Origin: Selenomonas ruminantium subsp. ruminantium ATCC 12561
GTDB taxonomy: Bacteria; Bacillota; Negativicutes; Selenomonadales; Selenomonadaceae
Assembly: GCF_000424065.1 (NCBI RefSeq)
Contig: NZ_AUJE01000002.1
Span: 1 to 64,000 of the forward strand
Reading direction: 5' to 3'
DNA length: 64,000 bases
The number at the start of each line of letters is the position of its first letter. Within the stretch, counting starts at the first letter, position 1. Under the pieces are notes generated by a model, which saw nothing but the letters and a program-made list of their open reading frames with translations, was not told the origin of the DNA and did not search any database. Position numbers and translations under genes: made by a program. This document shows, piece after piece, positions 53,609-63,142 of this stretch.

Positions 53609-54370
53609 ATGATAGATAGTTTAGTGTCAATTATTACGCCTTGCTATAATGGAAGCAAATATATTGCAGAAACGATAGATTCGGTGCTTAATCAAACTTA
53701 TAAAGATTGGGAAATGATAATCGTCGATGATGGATCTAGTGATAATTCATCTACAATTATAAAAAGATTCGTTGCAAAAGATGAGAGAATCAAATATGTT
53801 TATCAAGAAAATGCTGGTTCAGCAGCAGCTAGAAATAACGGCATAAGAAAATCAAAAGGTCGATATATTGTATTGTTGGATGCTGACGACATATGGGATG
53901 CAGACTTTTTAACAGAACAGTTATCGTACATGAAAAAAAATAATGCAGTTTGTGTATGTAGTGCCTATAGAATGATTGACGAAAATTCTCAAGTTGTTTC
54001 AACAATTACAATGCCAAAACAAATTATAACAGAAGACGATATGCTGGTTAGAAATTATGTTGGATGTTTGACAGGGATGTACGATTCAAAAAAATACGGG
54101 AAAATCTATTTAAGAGAAGAGTTAAAAAGTATTCGCGATGATTATGCTTTTTGGCTTGATATTATAAAATTAGAAGGAAAAGCCTATGGTAATAGAAAAA
54201 TTTTAGCTAGTTATAGAGTGCTTGCTAGTTCGACGACAGGAAACAAACGTAAGCTAATAAGTAAACAGTATAAATTTTATAGACAGTATTTGAAGCTGGG
54301 GCGTATAAAAGCCTTAACAAATATGTTAATTTGGGGAATAGATGGCATGCGTAGGTTTGGTGGTATATAA
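53609..54370 (+). CDS. Family 2 glycosyltransferase
   Basis: A 253-residue inverting GT-A glycosyltransferase. The N-terminus has VSIITPCYNGSKYIAETIDSVLNQTYKDWEMIIVDDGSSD, with the nucleotide-sugar site, and DADD near residue 92 gives the metal-binding DxD. A short C-terminal domain follows. The donor and linkage are unknown. AGGAGG lies before the ATG. Its stop overlaps the start of glf by one base. From here on the DNA is visibly more AT-rich than upstream, marking the exchangeable part of the locus. Confidence 0.88.
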   Translation: MIDSLVSIITPCYNGSKYIAETIDSVLNQTYKDWEMIIVDDGSSDNSSTIIKRFVAKDERIKYVYQENAGSAAARNNGIRKSKGRYIVLLDADDIWDADFLTEQLSYMKKNNAVCVCSAYRMIDENSQVVSTITMPKQIITEDDMLVRNYVGCLTGMYDSKKYGKIYLREELKSIRDDYAFWLDIIKLEGKAYGNRKILASYRVLASSTTGNKRKLISKQYKFYRQYLKLGRIKALTNMLIWGIDGMRRFGGI

Positions 54371-55464
54371 TGTATGATTATTTGATTGTCGGTAGTGGTT
54401 TGTTTGGATCTGTTTTTGCTTATGAAGCAAGAAAAAATGGAAAAAAAGTATTAGTGTTGGAACGACGATTACACGTCGGTGGTAATGTTTATTGTGAAAA
54501 ACTAGAAAATATAAATATTCATAAATATGGTGCGCATATATTTCATACTTCAGATAAAAAAATATGGGATTATGTAAATCAGTTTGTTGAGTTCAATAAC
54601 TATGTTAATTCACCAGTGGCCAATTATAAGGGAGAACTATATAATCTTCCGTTCAATATGAACACTTTTACCAAGCTTTGGGGAATTGTAACGCCAAATG
54701 AGGCAATAAGCAAAATTGAAGAACAGCGTGCGGTGATTAAAGAAGAACCGAAGAATTTAGAAGAGCAGGCAATTTCGCTTGTGGGTATGGATATCTATAG
54801 GAAATTGATTAAGGGCTATACGGAAAAGCAATGGGGTCGCAGCTGTACGGAATTGCCCGCTTTTATCATCAAGCGTCTGCCGGTACGTTATACCTTTGAT
54901 AACAACTATTTTAATGACCGTTATCAGGGAATCCCTGTTGGGGGCTATAACAAGCTGATTGATGCTCTCCTTGATGGAATTGAGGTACGTACAGGTGTAG
55001 ACTATAACGAATCTCGCGCTGAATATGAAGGAATTGCACAGAAGGTCGTTTATACCGGTCCTGTGGATGCTTATTTTGATTACAAGCTTGGTCAGTTGGA
55101 ATACCGTGGCCTGCGTTTTGAAACGGAAAGATTGGAAGAAGTCAATCATCAAGGTGTAGCAGTTATGAACTACACGGAGCGTGAAATTCCTTATACTCGC
55201 ATAATTGAGCATAAGCATTTTGAATTCGGTACGCAGCCCGTTACTTATGTGACAAAGGAGTATCCTGCAAATTGGCAACCGGGGGAAGAAGCTTATTATC
55301 CAGTAAACAATGAATGTAATCAAAATTTGTATCGGCAATATAAAGCATTAGCCAATGATGAAAATGGTGTTATCTTCGGTGGTCGATTAGCTGAATATAA
55401 ATATTATGACATGGATGATGTAATAGCAAGTGCATTAAAATGTGTCAATGATGAATTGGTATAA
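54370..55464 (+). CDS. glf: UDP-galactopyranose mutase
   Basis: Converts UDP-galactopyranose to UDP-galactofuranose with reduced FAD. It has 364 residues. FAD binding starts with YLIVGSGLFGSVFAYEA (residues 4-20); HIFHTSDKKIWDYV near residue 57 and the later GYTEKQWGRSCTELP complete a typical Glf. Galactofuranose is therefore predicted in the surface polysaccharide. It overlaps the preceding glycosyltransferase by one base, so the two genes are translated together. The mid-gene base composition is closer to the chromosome than its flanks, which may reflect recombination or strong codon constraint. Confidence 0.93.
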   Translation: MYDYLIVGSGLFGSVFAYEARKNGKKVLVLERRLHVGGNVYCEKLENINIHKYGAHIFHTSDKKIWDYVNQFVEFNNYVNSPVANYKGELYNLPFNMNTFTKLWGIVTPNEAISKIEEQRAVIKEEPKNLEEQAISLVGMDIYRKLIKGYTEKQWGRSCTELPAFIIKRLPVRYTFDNNYFNDRYQGIPVGGYNKLIDALLDGIEVRTGVDYNESRAEYEGIAQKVVYTGPVDAYFDYKLGQLEYRGLRFETERLEEVNHQGVAVMNYTEREIPYTRIIEHKHFEFGTQPVTYVTKEYPANWQPGEEAYYPVNNECNQNLYRQYKALANDENGVIFGGRLAEYKYYDMDDVIASALKCVNDELV

Positions 55465-55482
55465 TTGGTGTAATGATAAGTT

Positions 55483-55749
55483 ATGTTGAAACGAAAATTT
55501 AGTATTATAGTATCGATTTATAATGTAGAAAATATTTAGAAAGAAGTATATTATAAAGAATTATTGGAGGGAAATGATATTGGCTGTCTAACGGTGGTGA
55601 TGGATAGAAATTTTCTAGAGATAAAAATATCTAAAGAATGGAATGAAAACTATATAATTGGCTTGATTTATTACATAATGGTAAAAGATTATAGATCGAA
55701 TTTTGATTTTGACCGCTATCGTGATTATAAGGATATAAGAGATAAATAG
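55483..55749 (+). pseudogene. Decayed family 2 glycosyltransferase remnant
   Basis: A frame that reads MLKRKFSIIVSIYNVENI then meets TAG (55537-55539) matches the start of a GT2 enzyme. In the same frame after the stop come YYKELLEGNDIGCLTVVMDR, which resembles the GCLTVMYD region of GT2 proteins, and a tail DYRSNFDFDRYRDYKDIRDK. The central nucleotide-binding part is missing, so large internal deletions and a stop are both present. This is recognition by pattern only; an ATG-started 61-codon piece (55564-55749) could still be transcribed but is unlikely to be functional. Confidence 0.5.
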
Positions 55750-55837
55750 AATGATTTGTCCCAATATATGCAGAAGATACTAGGATGTAATTAAGGAGTG
55801 TAGTATTAGGATAGTGGTCTTTGAAAGGGAGTTGTTT

Positions 55838-56908
55838 ATGAAGGCTGTTATAGCCGCATTGAGGTATTCACCGGCACACATACAGTTGATGATAGCGTAT
55901 GAAAAAGTATTAATGCAGTTAGGGTATCAAGTTTCATTTTTGCTTGTCTCACAGTATATTGGTTGTGCAGAATTTAAAACATATTCTAGAGAACGAATTT
56001 TATTGGATATAGAAGAATTGGAAGAAAATAAATATGATGTATTAATTTCAGTTTGTGCAGCGTTAGATAATATTAGACTTTCTAAGAAAGCTAATCAAAA
56101 AAACATATCGTTATTTTATATCTTCCACGAACCTGATGTGACATGGCATCGTATGAAAAGTGAGTTGCCGATTGGCACATTAAAGCTGATTATTGCGGGG
56201 GTTAGTTCATATATAACCTGTAAAAATTCTGCCGGAATTATTGTAGCTTCTGACTATGCATATAATCAGTATTTTAATTCATTTAGAAATGCTAATCCTA
56301 ATGTAAAAAAAATCCCTTTGCTTTTTTATGATGAAATAAGCAAAGAAGATATAAAACATGCAGTTAAGAAAACTTTTTCCTATATAGGTACTGCGTGTAA
56401 AGCACATGCTTTTTCTTGCTTCATAGATACAATAAAATCTATGTACCACAATAATCTTGCAGTTTCTTGTCTTATTGCAACTAAATCAGATATAACTGAT
56501 GTGCTTGATGATGAATTGCGACAAATGCAGGAGAATGGTGTTTTGGAAATTCATCATGGAAAAGTCATGTCTAATGCGGAAATTAATAAATATTATTTAA
56601 ATAGTTTCTGTGTTTGGAATGCTTATGCAGTGAGTACGCAAAGCGGTGTGTTAGGAAAAGCCTTTATGGCTGGTACGCCGGTTATTGCAAATGATACAGG
56701 TGCATTTCGTGAGTTTGTATCAAGTGGCGTAGATGGTGAGTTTGTGGATTTGAAGAACAAAGATGATATAATCGATAAAGTTATGAAAATAAAGAATAAT
56801 CTTGCAGGTTATTCAAGAAATGCTCGGATAAAATATGAAAAAATATTTGCATATAGTAGTAATGTAGATAAGATAAATAATCTTTTAGAACGTAGGTGTA
56901 ATAACTAA
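55838..56908 (+). CDS. Family 4-like glycosyltransferase
   Basis: A 356-residue GT-B protein. The N-terminal half is poorly conserved (KAVIAALRYSPAHIQLMIAYEKVLMQLGYQVSFLL). The C-terminal half has the GT4-type donor site pattern (SYIGTACKAHAF, then VMSNAEINKYYLNSFCVWN, AFMAGTPVIANDTGAFREFVSSGVDGEFVD), in which the E of the usual EX7E is replaced by a less clear arrangement. ATG 55838 has GGGAG six bases upstream. Its stop overlaps the start of the next gene by one base. Donor and acceptor are unknown. Confidence 0.75.
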   Translation: MKAVIAALRYSPAHIQLMIAYEKVLMQLGYQVSFLLVSQYIGCAEFKTYSRERILLDIEELEENKYDVLISVCAALDNIRLSKKANQKNISLFYIFHEPDVTWHRMKSELPIGTLKLIIAGVSSYITCKNSAGIIVASDYAYNQYFNSFRNANPNVKKIPLLFYDEISKEDIKHAVKKTFSYIGTACKAHAFSCFIDTIKSMYHNNLAVSCLIATKSDITDVLDDELRQMQENGVLEIHHGKVMSNAEINKYYLNSFCVWNAYAVSTQSGVLGKAFMAGTPVIANDTGAFREFVSSGVDGEFVDLKNKDDIIDKVMKIKNNLAGYSRNARIKYEKIFAYSSNVDKINNLLERRCNN

Positions 56909-57921
56909 TGATAATAACAAAAACTCCTTTTCGCATGTCTTTTTTTGGCGGTGGAACAGACTTGAAATCGTTTTATGAAAAACATGGTGGTTCTGTTTTG
57001 TCGACGACTTTTGACAAGTACTGTTATGTGGTGGTAAGGCATTTGCCAAGATTTTTTGATTATACAAGTGAATTGGTATATGCTCATACGGAGCGGATAG
57101 ATAATATAGAAGATATCGAACATCCATTGATTCGCAATACGATGAAATATAAAAATATACATGAGATTCGACTTTCATATGAAGCAGATTTGCCAGCGAG
57201 AACTGGTTTAGGGACATCTTCTTCCTTTGCTGTTGGTATGTTGAATGCTTTCTATGCTTTGAAAGGGAAACAAGTCGATAAAAAAAGATTAGCTGATGAA
57301 GCTATACATATTGAACGTGTTTTGTGCAATGAAGCAGGCGGTATTCAAGATCAAATAGCGGCAGCATTTGGTGGGTTTAATCGAATTGATATGAATAAGG
57401 ATGGATATACGGTAAAACCTATCATAATGTCCAATGAACGTAAAAGGTTACTTAATGATAAACTTATGTTATTTTTTACGGGCTTCTCTAGATTTTCCGC
57501 GGATATTCAAAAAGAAACAGGTGCAAATCTTGAAGAAAAAGAAAAGCAACTGTTAGAAATGAAATCTCTAGTAGATGAAGCTGAAGATATACTAATTTCC
57601 AAAAGGAATTTAGTAGAATTTGGTGAGCTACTCCACTACACATGGATGCTAAAACGCAATCTTTCACAAGCAGTAAGTAATGATACAATAGATAATCTTT
57701 ACGATAGAGCACGCAAGGCAGGTGCTGTTGGTGGTAAATTATTAGGTGCTGGTGGCGGTGGCTTTGTAGTCCTGTATGTAGAGCCAGAACAACAAAGTCG
57801 GGTATTAGAAGAATTGCGTGATTTGCTTTATGTGCCATTTTGTTTTGAAAATGCGGGGACACAGGTTATTTATTATAATTCTGAGGATTATGAATTACCA
57901 TTACGGTTTATGAATGCCTAA
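56908..57921 (+). CDS. hddA: GHMP kinase, D-glycero-D-manno-heptose 7-phosphate kinase type
   Basis: A 337-residue GHMP-family kinase. It begins with the family opening TPFRMSFFGGGTDLKSFY. The ATP motif is LPARTGLGTSSSFAVGMLNAF near residue 96, and a C-terminal GGKLLGAGGGGFVVLYV loop completes the site. This pattern matches HddA, which makes heptose-1,7-bisphosphate for GDP-heptose. Other heptose genes (gmhA, gmhB, hddC) are not in the window and may lie beyond its right edge. Fucose kinases look similar. The start overlaps the previous stop (TAATG). AT-rich codon use fits an exchangeable cassette. Confidence 0.75.
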   Translation: MIITKTPFRMSFFGGGTDLKSFYEKHGGSVLSTTFDKYCYVVVRHLPRFFDYTSELVYAHTERIDNIEDIEHPLIRNTMKYKNIHEIRLSYEADLPARTGLGTSSSFAVGMLNAFYALKGKQVDKKRLADEAIHIERVLCNEAGGIQDQIAAAFGGFNRIDMNKDGYTVKPIIMSNERKRLLNDKLMLFFTGFSRFSADIQKETGANLEEKEKQLLEMKSLVDEAEDILISKRNLVEFGELLHYTWMLKRNLSQAVSNDTIDNLYDRARKAGAVGGKLLGAGGGGFVVLYVEPEQQSRVLEELRDLLYVPFCFENAGTQVIYYNSEDYELPLRFMNA

Positions 57922-57965
57922 AGAGAAAAATTACATCTGCAAAATTATAATAGGATGTGTTTTGT

Positions 57966-59210
57966 TTGATTAGAATACAGGATTTCTTTCTTGCATATAC
58001 ATTGTTCATAATGTTGATGCCAGGTAATGTATTTAAACTGACAAGTCTTTATCACATGGAAACGCCTGGATATATAGGATATACTGCCGTTGATTACGAT
58101 TTTAGTGTATTGATGATTCCAATTATTTTATATGGTTCATATATTTATTATAAAAATTATGATTATCGATATTTGGCATTATTAATATTATTGTTTGTTA
58201 ATGATGTTATGAGAGATATGTTAGACTTGGGAAAATTCTTTGCTATTGGTGATTACACATATTACTTGGCTTTTACGTGTGGCGTTTTATCAGCGTATAT
58301 ATTCTATTATGTATTGTTAGAGAAAAATATAAAATATTTTCATTATTTTTGGCTAGTAAATATAATAACACAAGTAGGAAATGTTTTTTGGGGAAATTCA
58401 CCATTTGAGGGGCGCTGGTATGCTATAAATTTCGGTTTGGCTGAAACAGGAATAATATCAATGATGGGATTGTTTATGATTATATTTTCAGGAAAAAATA
58501 AATCAAATTTTGAAAAGTTTATGATTCCTATATATTTACTATCTATGATTTTGGCTGGCTCAAGAAGTAGCTTTGTTTTTCTTTTATTAATTTGTTGTAT
58601 TTATAAAATAAGAAATGCAAATATATCAACAAAAAGCATTGTTAGGTTTTCTATATTTTTTATATGTATGTGTAGTGTTGTTATAATTATTTTTTTGACA
58701 AATGACAAAGTACAAAGTAGTGTATCAGAAATGGTCGAGTTTTATAATTACCTATTGAGTATAGATTTGCAATCGTTAAATTTGACTAAGATAGATGAGC
58801 GCATTGCAACAGAATCTTTATTTGGAAGATTTTATTCGATATATTGGGGAATTTTAATTTTAATAGATAATCCATTTGGTTTGGGATCTTCTGTTATTTT
58901 GATTCAGGATGGTATAAAATCTTTAGGCGGTTATCCATCTTTTCCACATTCGAGTTTTTTGTCATATTGGTTATTGTTTGGAATAGTAACATGGATAATT
59001 ATTATTTATGGTATTACAAGACTCAAGGCACTTATTAAAGAAAAATCAAAATATGAAATGATAGGGTGGTATTTGTTTATATCCTTTTGGTTTTATGGTG
59101 GGCCACCTACAATGAATTTTAAGGCTTGGTTCATGTGGGGAAGTATATTTTTAATAATTAGTAATGAGAAGTATTTAAAAAAATATGATAATGATGTTAG
59201 TGAGGTTTGA
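57966..59210 (+). CDS. wzy: Probable Wzy-type polysaccharide polymerase
   Basis: A 414-residue protein with about ten to twelve hydrophobic segments and a large loop near residues 250-310, the topology of Wzy O-antigen/capsule polymerases. Sequence conservation in this family is very low; motifs such as LAGSRSSFVFLLLICCIYKI (near residue 200) are typical of the O-antigen ligase/polymerase superfamily. The start is probably TTG 57966, eight bases from AGGATG; a GTG nine bases earlier overlaps that site. Placement between glycosyltransferases and the flippase supports the call. It could be a ligase instead. Confidence 0.7.
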   Translation: MIRIQDFFLAYTLFIMLMPGNVFKLTSLYHMETPGYIGYTAVDYDFSVLMIPIILYGSYIYYKNYDYRYLALLILLFVNDVMRDMLDLGKFFAIGDYTYYLAFTCGVLSAYIFYYVLLEKNIKYFHYFWLVNIITQVGNVFWGNSPFEGRWYAINFGLAETGIISMMGLFMIIFSGKNKSNFEKFMIPIYLLSMILAGSRSSFVFLLLICCIYKIRNANISTKSIVRFSIFFICMCSVVIIIFLTNDKVQSSVSEMVEFYNYLLSIDLQSLNLTKIDERIATESLFGRFYSIYWGILILIDNPFGLGSSVILIQDGIKSLGGYPSFPHSSFLSYWLLFGIVTWIIIIYGITRLKALIKEKSKYEMIGWYLFISFWFYGGPPTMNFKAWFMWGSIFLIISNEKYLKKYDNDVSEV

Positions 59211-59217
59211 TATTATA

Positions 59218-60312
59218 ATGAAGATTCTTGCAATGTATTTACCGCAATATCATGAAATAAAAGAAAATAATGAGTGGTGGGGAGAAGGATATACTGAATG
59301 GAATGCGGTGAAAAATGCAAAAAAACTTTTTAAAGAGCATATACAACCAAGGGTTCCTTTGAATAATAATTATTATGATTTATCTGACGAGAATGCTAAA
59401 ACTTGGAAATGGCAAGCTAATTTAGCCGAGCAATATGGTGTGTATGGATTTTGTATATACCATTATTGGTTTGGTGAAGGAAAGCAATTGCTAGAAAAAC
59501 CTATGGAAATTTTATTAAAGCATCCTGAAATTAAAATTAATTATTGTGTTTGCTGGGCAAACCATAGTTGGCGAAGAACGTGGTATGGAGTGCAGGATGA
59601 AATGCTCATGGAACAAAAATATGGTGATGAGAGAGAATGGGAAAAACATTTTTATTATTTATTACAATTCTTTAAGGATAAAAGATATATAAAAATAGAT
59701 AATATGCCTGTAATAAATATCTATCATTCATGGGATATTGAATGTTTAAAAGAAATGCGTGTTATTTGGGATGAATTAGCTAAGCTAAATGGGTTTAATG
59801 GTGTATATATTGTTTCTGGTAATACAGGAGTTAAATTGGAAAATAGATATGATTTAATTGATGCATTTTATAATTTTGAGCCTAGTTTTACACTTACGAA
59901 TAAAATGAATATATATAAGCGTGTCGGATACGTTATAAAAAGAAAATATCGCTCACTTTTTAATAAAATGAAAAGAGAAAAAATGTTAGAGGGGGGGATA
60001 GTGGATGCAAATGATTTATACGATATAAATTATAAATGTATTGCAAGAGGTGGTAAAAAATGTTATTTGGGAACATTCCCTCAATGGGATGATACACCTA
60101 GAAGGCAATATAAAGGAATGGCTTATATTAGCGATAAAAATAAATTCAAAGATAACTTGATAAAAATAAGAGATACATTACGAAAATATAATAGAGAAGA
60201 TGATTTTGTTTATATCAATGCATGGAACGAATGGGGGGAAGGTGCATATCTTGAGCCTGATGAAAATAACAGATATTCTTTCTTAGAAAGTATAAAAAAT
60301 ATTCAGTTATAA
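59218..60312 (+). CDS. WbsX-like / GH99-like domain protein
   Basis: A 364-residue protein of the WbsX (glycosyl hydrolase 99-like) family. It begins ILAMYLPQYHEIKENNEWWGEGYTEWNAVK, and later has GFCIYHYWFGEGKQLLEKP and WANHSWRRTWYG. The end has the conserved YINAWNEWGEGAYLEPD. Members are common in O-antigen and capsule clusters and are thought to act as glycosyltransferases or hydrolases on oligosaccharide intermediates. Which one holds here is not known. ATG 59218 fits the family's short leader, although the GTGAGG upstream is a little far. No signal peptide is present. Confidence 0.8.
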   Translation: MKILAMYLPQYHEIKENNEWWGEGYTEWNAVKNAKKLFKEHIQPRVPLNNNYYDLSDENAKTWKWQANLAEQYGVYGFCIYHYWFGEGKQLLEKPMEILLKHPEIKINYCVCWANHSWRRTWYGVQDEMLMEQKYGDEREWEKHFYYLLQFFKDKRYIKIDNMPVINIYHSWDIECLKEMRVIWDELAKLNGFNGVYIVSGNTGVKLENRYDLIDAFYNFEPSFTLTNKMNIYKRVGYVIKRKYRSLFNKMKREKMLEGGIVDANDLYDINYKCIARGGKKCYLGTFPQWDDTPRRQYKGMAYISDKNKFKDNLIKIRDTLRKYNREDDFVYINAWNEWGEGAYLEPDENNRYSFLESIKNIQL

Positions 60313-60334
60313 GTTATTATATCTAGGTGATGAT

Positions 60335-60357
60335 TTTGATAAAATATAATTATCAAA
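60335..60357. repeat. Short inverted repeat upstream of the flippase gene
   Basis: TTTGATAA (60335-60342) and TTATCAAA (60350-60357), eight paired bases in AT-rich DNA. It may be a weak terminator or incidental. Confidence 0.3.
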
Positions 60358-60470
60358 TGTGATAGATGCATGCTGATTGAGTAAATAGTAAATATAGACG
60401 TTCTTTGTAGATAAAAATAAAGGATGGGATTATAATTTTACAAAAATCTTTTTTTTCGCGTGTTGCCAAA

Positions 60471-61877
60471 GTGTTTGTCCTTAAAGTTTTTGCAGCAATT
60501 TTAGCATTTATTATACAAGTACAACTGAGTGGATTGTTGGGAATAGATGGATATGGAAGCTTTAGTTTAATTTTATCTGTAGCCAATGTGATAAGTATTT
60601 TTCCGCTGTTAGGAATGGATTCGGGATTGATACGCGAGGTTGCATCTGCAAGTTCACTTGGAGTCAGAAAATGGTATGCGCTAGTATCATTTTTATGTTC
60701 TTTTGCATTGCTGATTTTTCTTGGGATATTGATGCTGCCGATTTTTCCATATATTGCAAAAGTGTTGTCATTACCGGCTGATATGTTGTTGTTACTGATG
60801 AGTTATCTAGTATTACTGGTGTTTAATACCCTAGCTGGTGCATTCTTGCAAGGGGAGCAACGTAATGTTTTTAATGATGGAACTTTGGTTTTGACACTAA
60901 TAGGAAAATTGTTTTGCATTTATTGGTTAGGAATAATTGGAGCTGGATTGCAAGATGTTTTATTTGCTTATATTTTCCTAGAATTTATTTGTACTGTGGG
61001 CCGATGGAGCAATATTGTCTTTCGTTATAGGCATATGAATATTGAACGGCAGCCTCTAGTGGATGTAAAGAGATATTTACTATATTGTATACCACTATTT
61101 TTTGTATCATCCATTGGTATAGTTCAGTGTTCTTTACATCGATTTGTCACAGCATTTTTTATGGATAATTATAACGTGGGCATTTTGCGTGTATGTGAGA
61201 ATTTTAGTGCAGGGTTAGCACTTTTTGTTGCACCGTTTGTTACAACATGGCCATTAATGGCGGCTTATTATAAAGAAGCACGTTTGGATGATATACGAAA
61301 AATGTTTGAGGAATCATCTGTAATAATAACAATGTTAATCATGCCTGCTTTAACATTTATTTTGGTATGTGCACCAGAATTGTTTCAATTGTTTCACTTA
61401 TCCGTTCTTGATAATCCAACTTTAATAACCGTCTTGTTCATTTTTTGCTTAGGTACGGTGTACGATGCAATTATCGGTCCAGCAGGAGCTTTATTGAAAA
61501 TGACAGAGTACTCAAGGGTTGCATTTTATAATTCAGCAATTTTATTGGTGTTAACGATTATATTTAGTTATGTGCTTATACCAATGTTTGGTTTAATCGG
61601 TGCAGCCAGTGCATTATCACTTTCACATTTTGTAATAAATACTATGAATGCTTATCAAAATTATAGATTCTTTAAATTGATGCCTTATGGTAGACGGCAA
61701 ATAGAATTAATTTTATTTGCCGTTCCAGTTGCTGGAATGTTATTGTATTTACGAGAAAAAGTTATTTTCACACCATTTCTCAATATTATAATTTATGGCA
61801 TCTCTATTTATTTTATCTTTATGATATGGGCTTATATACGTAATCCAGTATTATTTAAAAAAACAATTAAAAGGTAA
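60471..61877 (+). CDS. wzx: Wzx-type oligosaccharide flippase
   Basis: A 468-residue polysaccharide biosynthesis protein of the MATE-like flippase superfamily with about 12 to 14 membrane helices. The family opening VQLSGLLGIDGYGSFSLILSVANVISIFPLLGMDSGLIREVA (near residue 20) and the central NYNVGILRVCENFSAGLALFVAPFVTTWPLMA support it. It flips undecaprenyl-linked repeat units to the periplasm. The GTG at 60471 has no ribosome binding site. The frame stays open upstream to 60411 and reads a plausible KSFFSRVAKVFVLK, so a non-ATG start near 60429-60435, after AAAGGATGGG, is possible. Substrate specificity is unknown. Confidence 0.8.
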   Translation: MFVLKVFAAILAFIIQVQLSGLLGIDGYGSFSLILSVANVISIFPLLGMDSGLIREVASASSLGVRKWYALVSFLCSFALLIFLGILMLPIFPYIAKVLSLPADMLLLLMSYLVLLVFNTLAGAFLQGEQRNVFNDGTLVLTLIGKLFCIYWLGIIGAGLQDVLFAYIFLEFICTVGRWSNIVFRYRHMNIERQPLVDVKRYLLYCIPLFFVSSIGIVQCSLHRFVTAFFMDNYNVGILRVCENFSAGLALFVAPFVTTWPLMAAYYKEARLDDIRKMFEESSVIITMLIMPALTFILVCAPELFQLFHLSVLDNPTLITVLFIFCLGTVYDAIIGPAGALLKMTEYSRVAFYNSAILLVLTIIFSYVLIPMFGLIGAASALSLSHFVINTMNAYQNYRFFKLMPYGRRQIELILFAVPVAGMLLYLREKVIFTPFLNIIIYGISIYFIFMIWAYIRNPVLFKKTIKR

Positions 61878-61897
61878 TTATGATAAAGGTGATTTGA

Positions 61898-63115
61898 ATG
61901 ATATATAGATTAATAAATAAACTATCTGCACCAGTGATTAATGCTTTGGTAATGGTTCTTAATTTGTTTATTAGACGTGATAATCATATTGTATTGTTCG
62001 GCGCATGGATGGGGATGAATTTTGCTGATAATACACGTAATTTATTCCAATATCTGCATAATCATGGTCATGAATATGGATTTCATAAAGTGATTTGGGT
62101 TACGCGAAAACAATCCATTTGTGATGAATTAACAAATATGGGATATGAGTGTTATATGATGTATGATATTCGGAGTATTTATTATCATATTAAAGCAGGA
62201 TATCATATTAATTGCAATTGTAATTATAGTTCCGGTAAATATGCTGGTGATTTTATAGGGCATCTTTCCGCGGGGGCAAAAAAGTATAACCTGTGGCATG
62301 GTATTCCATTAAAGGCTGGAAGTGATGTAAAGTTTCGCCGAAAAGATAATATTGTTAAAAAGATATACAATAAATTTTCATATAGCAAGTTTTTTAAATC
62401 TCTGTTTACTCAAGGGCAATGGGATAAAGTTCTATATGCTTCATCTGGCAGGTTATGTACAGAAAGATGTTCTATATTCCATGGAAGAGAAAAATCAAGC
62501 TATATAGAGTGTGGATTTCCAAGAAATCTGCCAGTACCTAAGATGACGTGTAAAGAGCAAATAATTTTGGATACGATAGAAAAATTTGACCATGTTATAA
62601 TTTATTTGCCAACTTTTAGAGATAATGGTTCCTATGAGCACCCTTTGATGAATGATATGTTGAAGGATTATATAGTGGAAAATGATATATTGTGGATAGA
62701 AAAGGAGCATTCGGCAGAGAAACATGATATTCCGAAGATAGAGGATATTCATTTTTGCTATTTGCCTAAGAGTTTTGATGTGAATGTGATTTTATCTTCA
62801 ATAGAGTTGTTGATTACAGATTATTCATCTGTTTGTTATGATGCTTTCTATTGGAATAAACCTGTCCTATTTTATAGTCCTGACTTTGAAGAGTATAATA
62901 ATAATGAACGTGGTTTCTTATGTGATTATTTATCAGTTGTTGATAAATTTTGTGCTTATGATAGTGATGGATTGCTTGTTAATATAAGAAGATATGTGGA
63001 AGATAATGGTTATAAGGATAAACTGGTAGAACATAGTATAGTGCAAAAAAATAAAGCGTATGATTTTGAGTTTAGCTATTATAGTATATGTGGAAAGTTA
63101 TTTTCAAATAAATGA
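61898..63115 (+). CDS. CDP-glycerol glycerophosphotransferase family protein
   Basis: A 405-residue TagB/TagF-type enzyme that transfers glycerol phosphate from CDP-glycerol to a glycan acceptor. Motifs include LWHGIPLKAGSD near residue 133 (the catalytic histidine region), IIYLPTFRDNG near residue 230 and LITDYSSVCYDAFYWNKPVLFYSPD near residue 306. A membrane-associating amphipathic N-terminus is present. In a diderm it would decorate a capsule or O-antigen with glycerol phosphate rather than build wall teichoic acid. AAAGGTGAT lies before the ATG. It is followed by a glycerol-phosphate dehydrogenase gene, which strengthens the assignment. Confidence 0.88.
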   Translation: MIYRLINKLSAPVINALVMVLNLFIRRDNHIVLFGAWMGMNFADNTRNLFQYLHNHGHEYGFHKVIWVTRKQSICDELTNMGYECYMMYDIRSIYYHIKAGYHINCNCNYSSGKYAGDFIGHLSAGAKKYNLWHGIPLKAGSDVKFRRKDNIVKKIYNKFSYSKFFKSLFTQGQWDKVLYASSGRLCTERCSIFHGREKSSYIECGFPRNLPVPKMTCKEQIILDTIEKFDHVIIYLPTFRDNGSYEHPLMNDMLKDYIVENDILWIEKEHSAEKHDIPKIEDIHFCYLPKSFDVNVILSSIELLITDYSSVCYDAFYWNKPVLFYSPDFEEYNNNERGFLCDYLSVVDKFCAYDSDGLLVNIRRYVEDNGYKDKLVEHSIVQKNKAYDFEFSYYSICGKLFSNK

Positions 63116-63142
63116 GTTTATTAAAAGCTTTGGTGATAGGTG

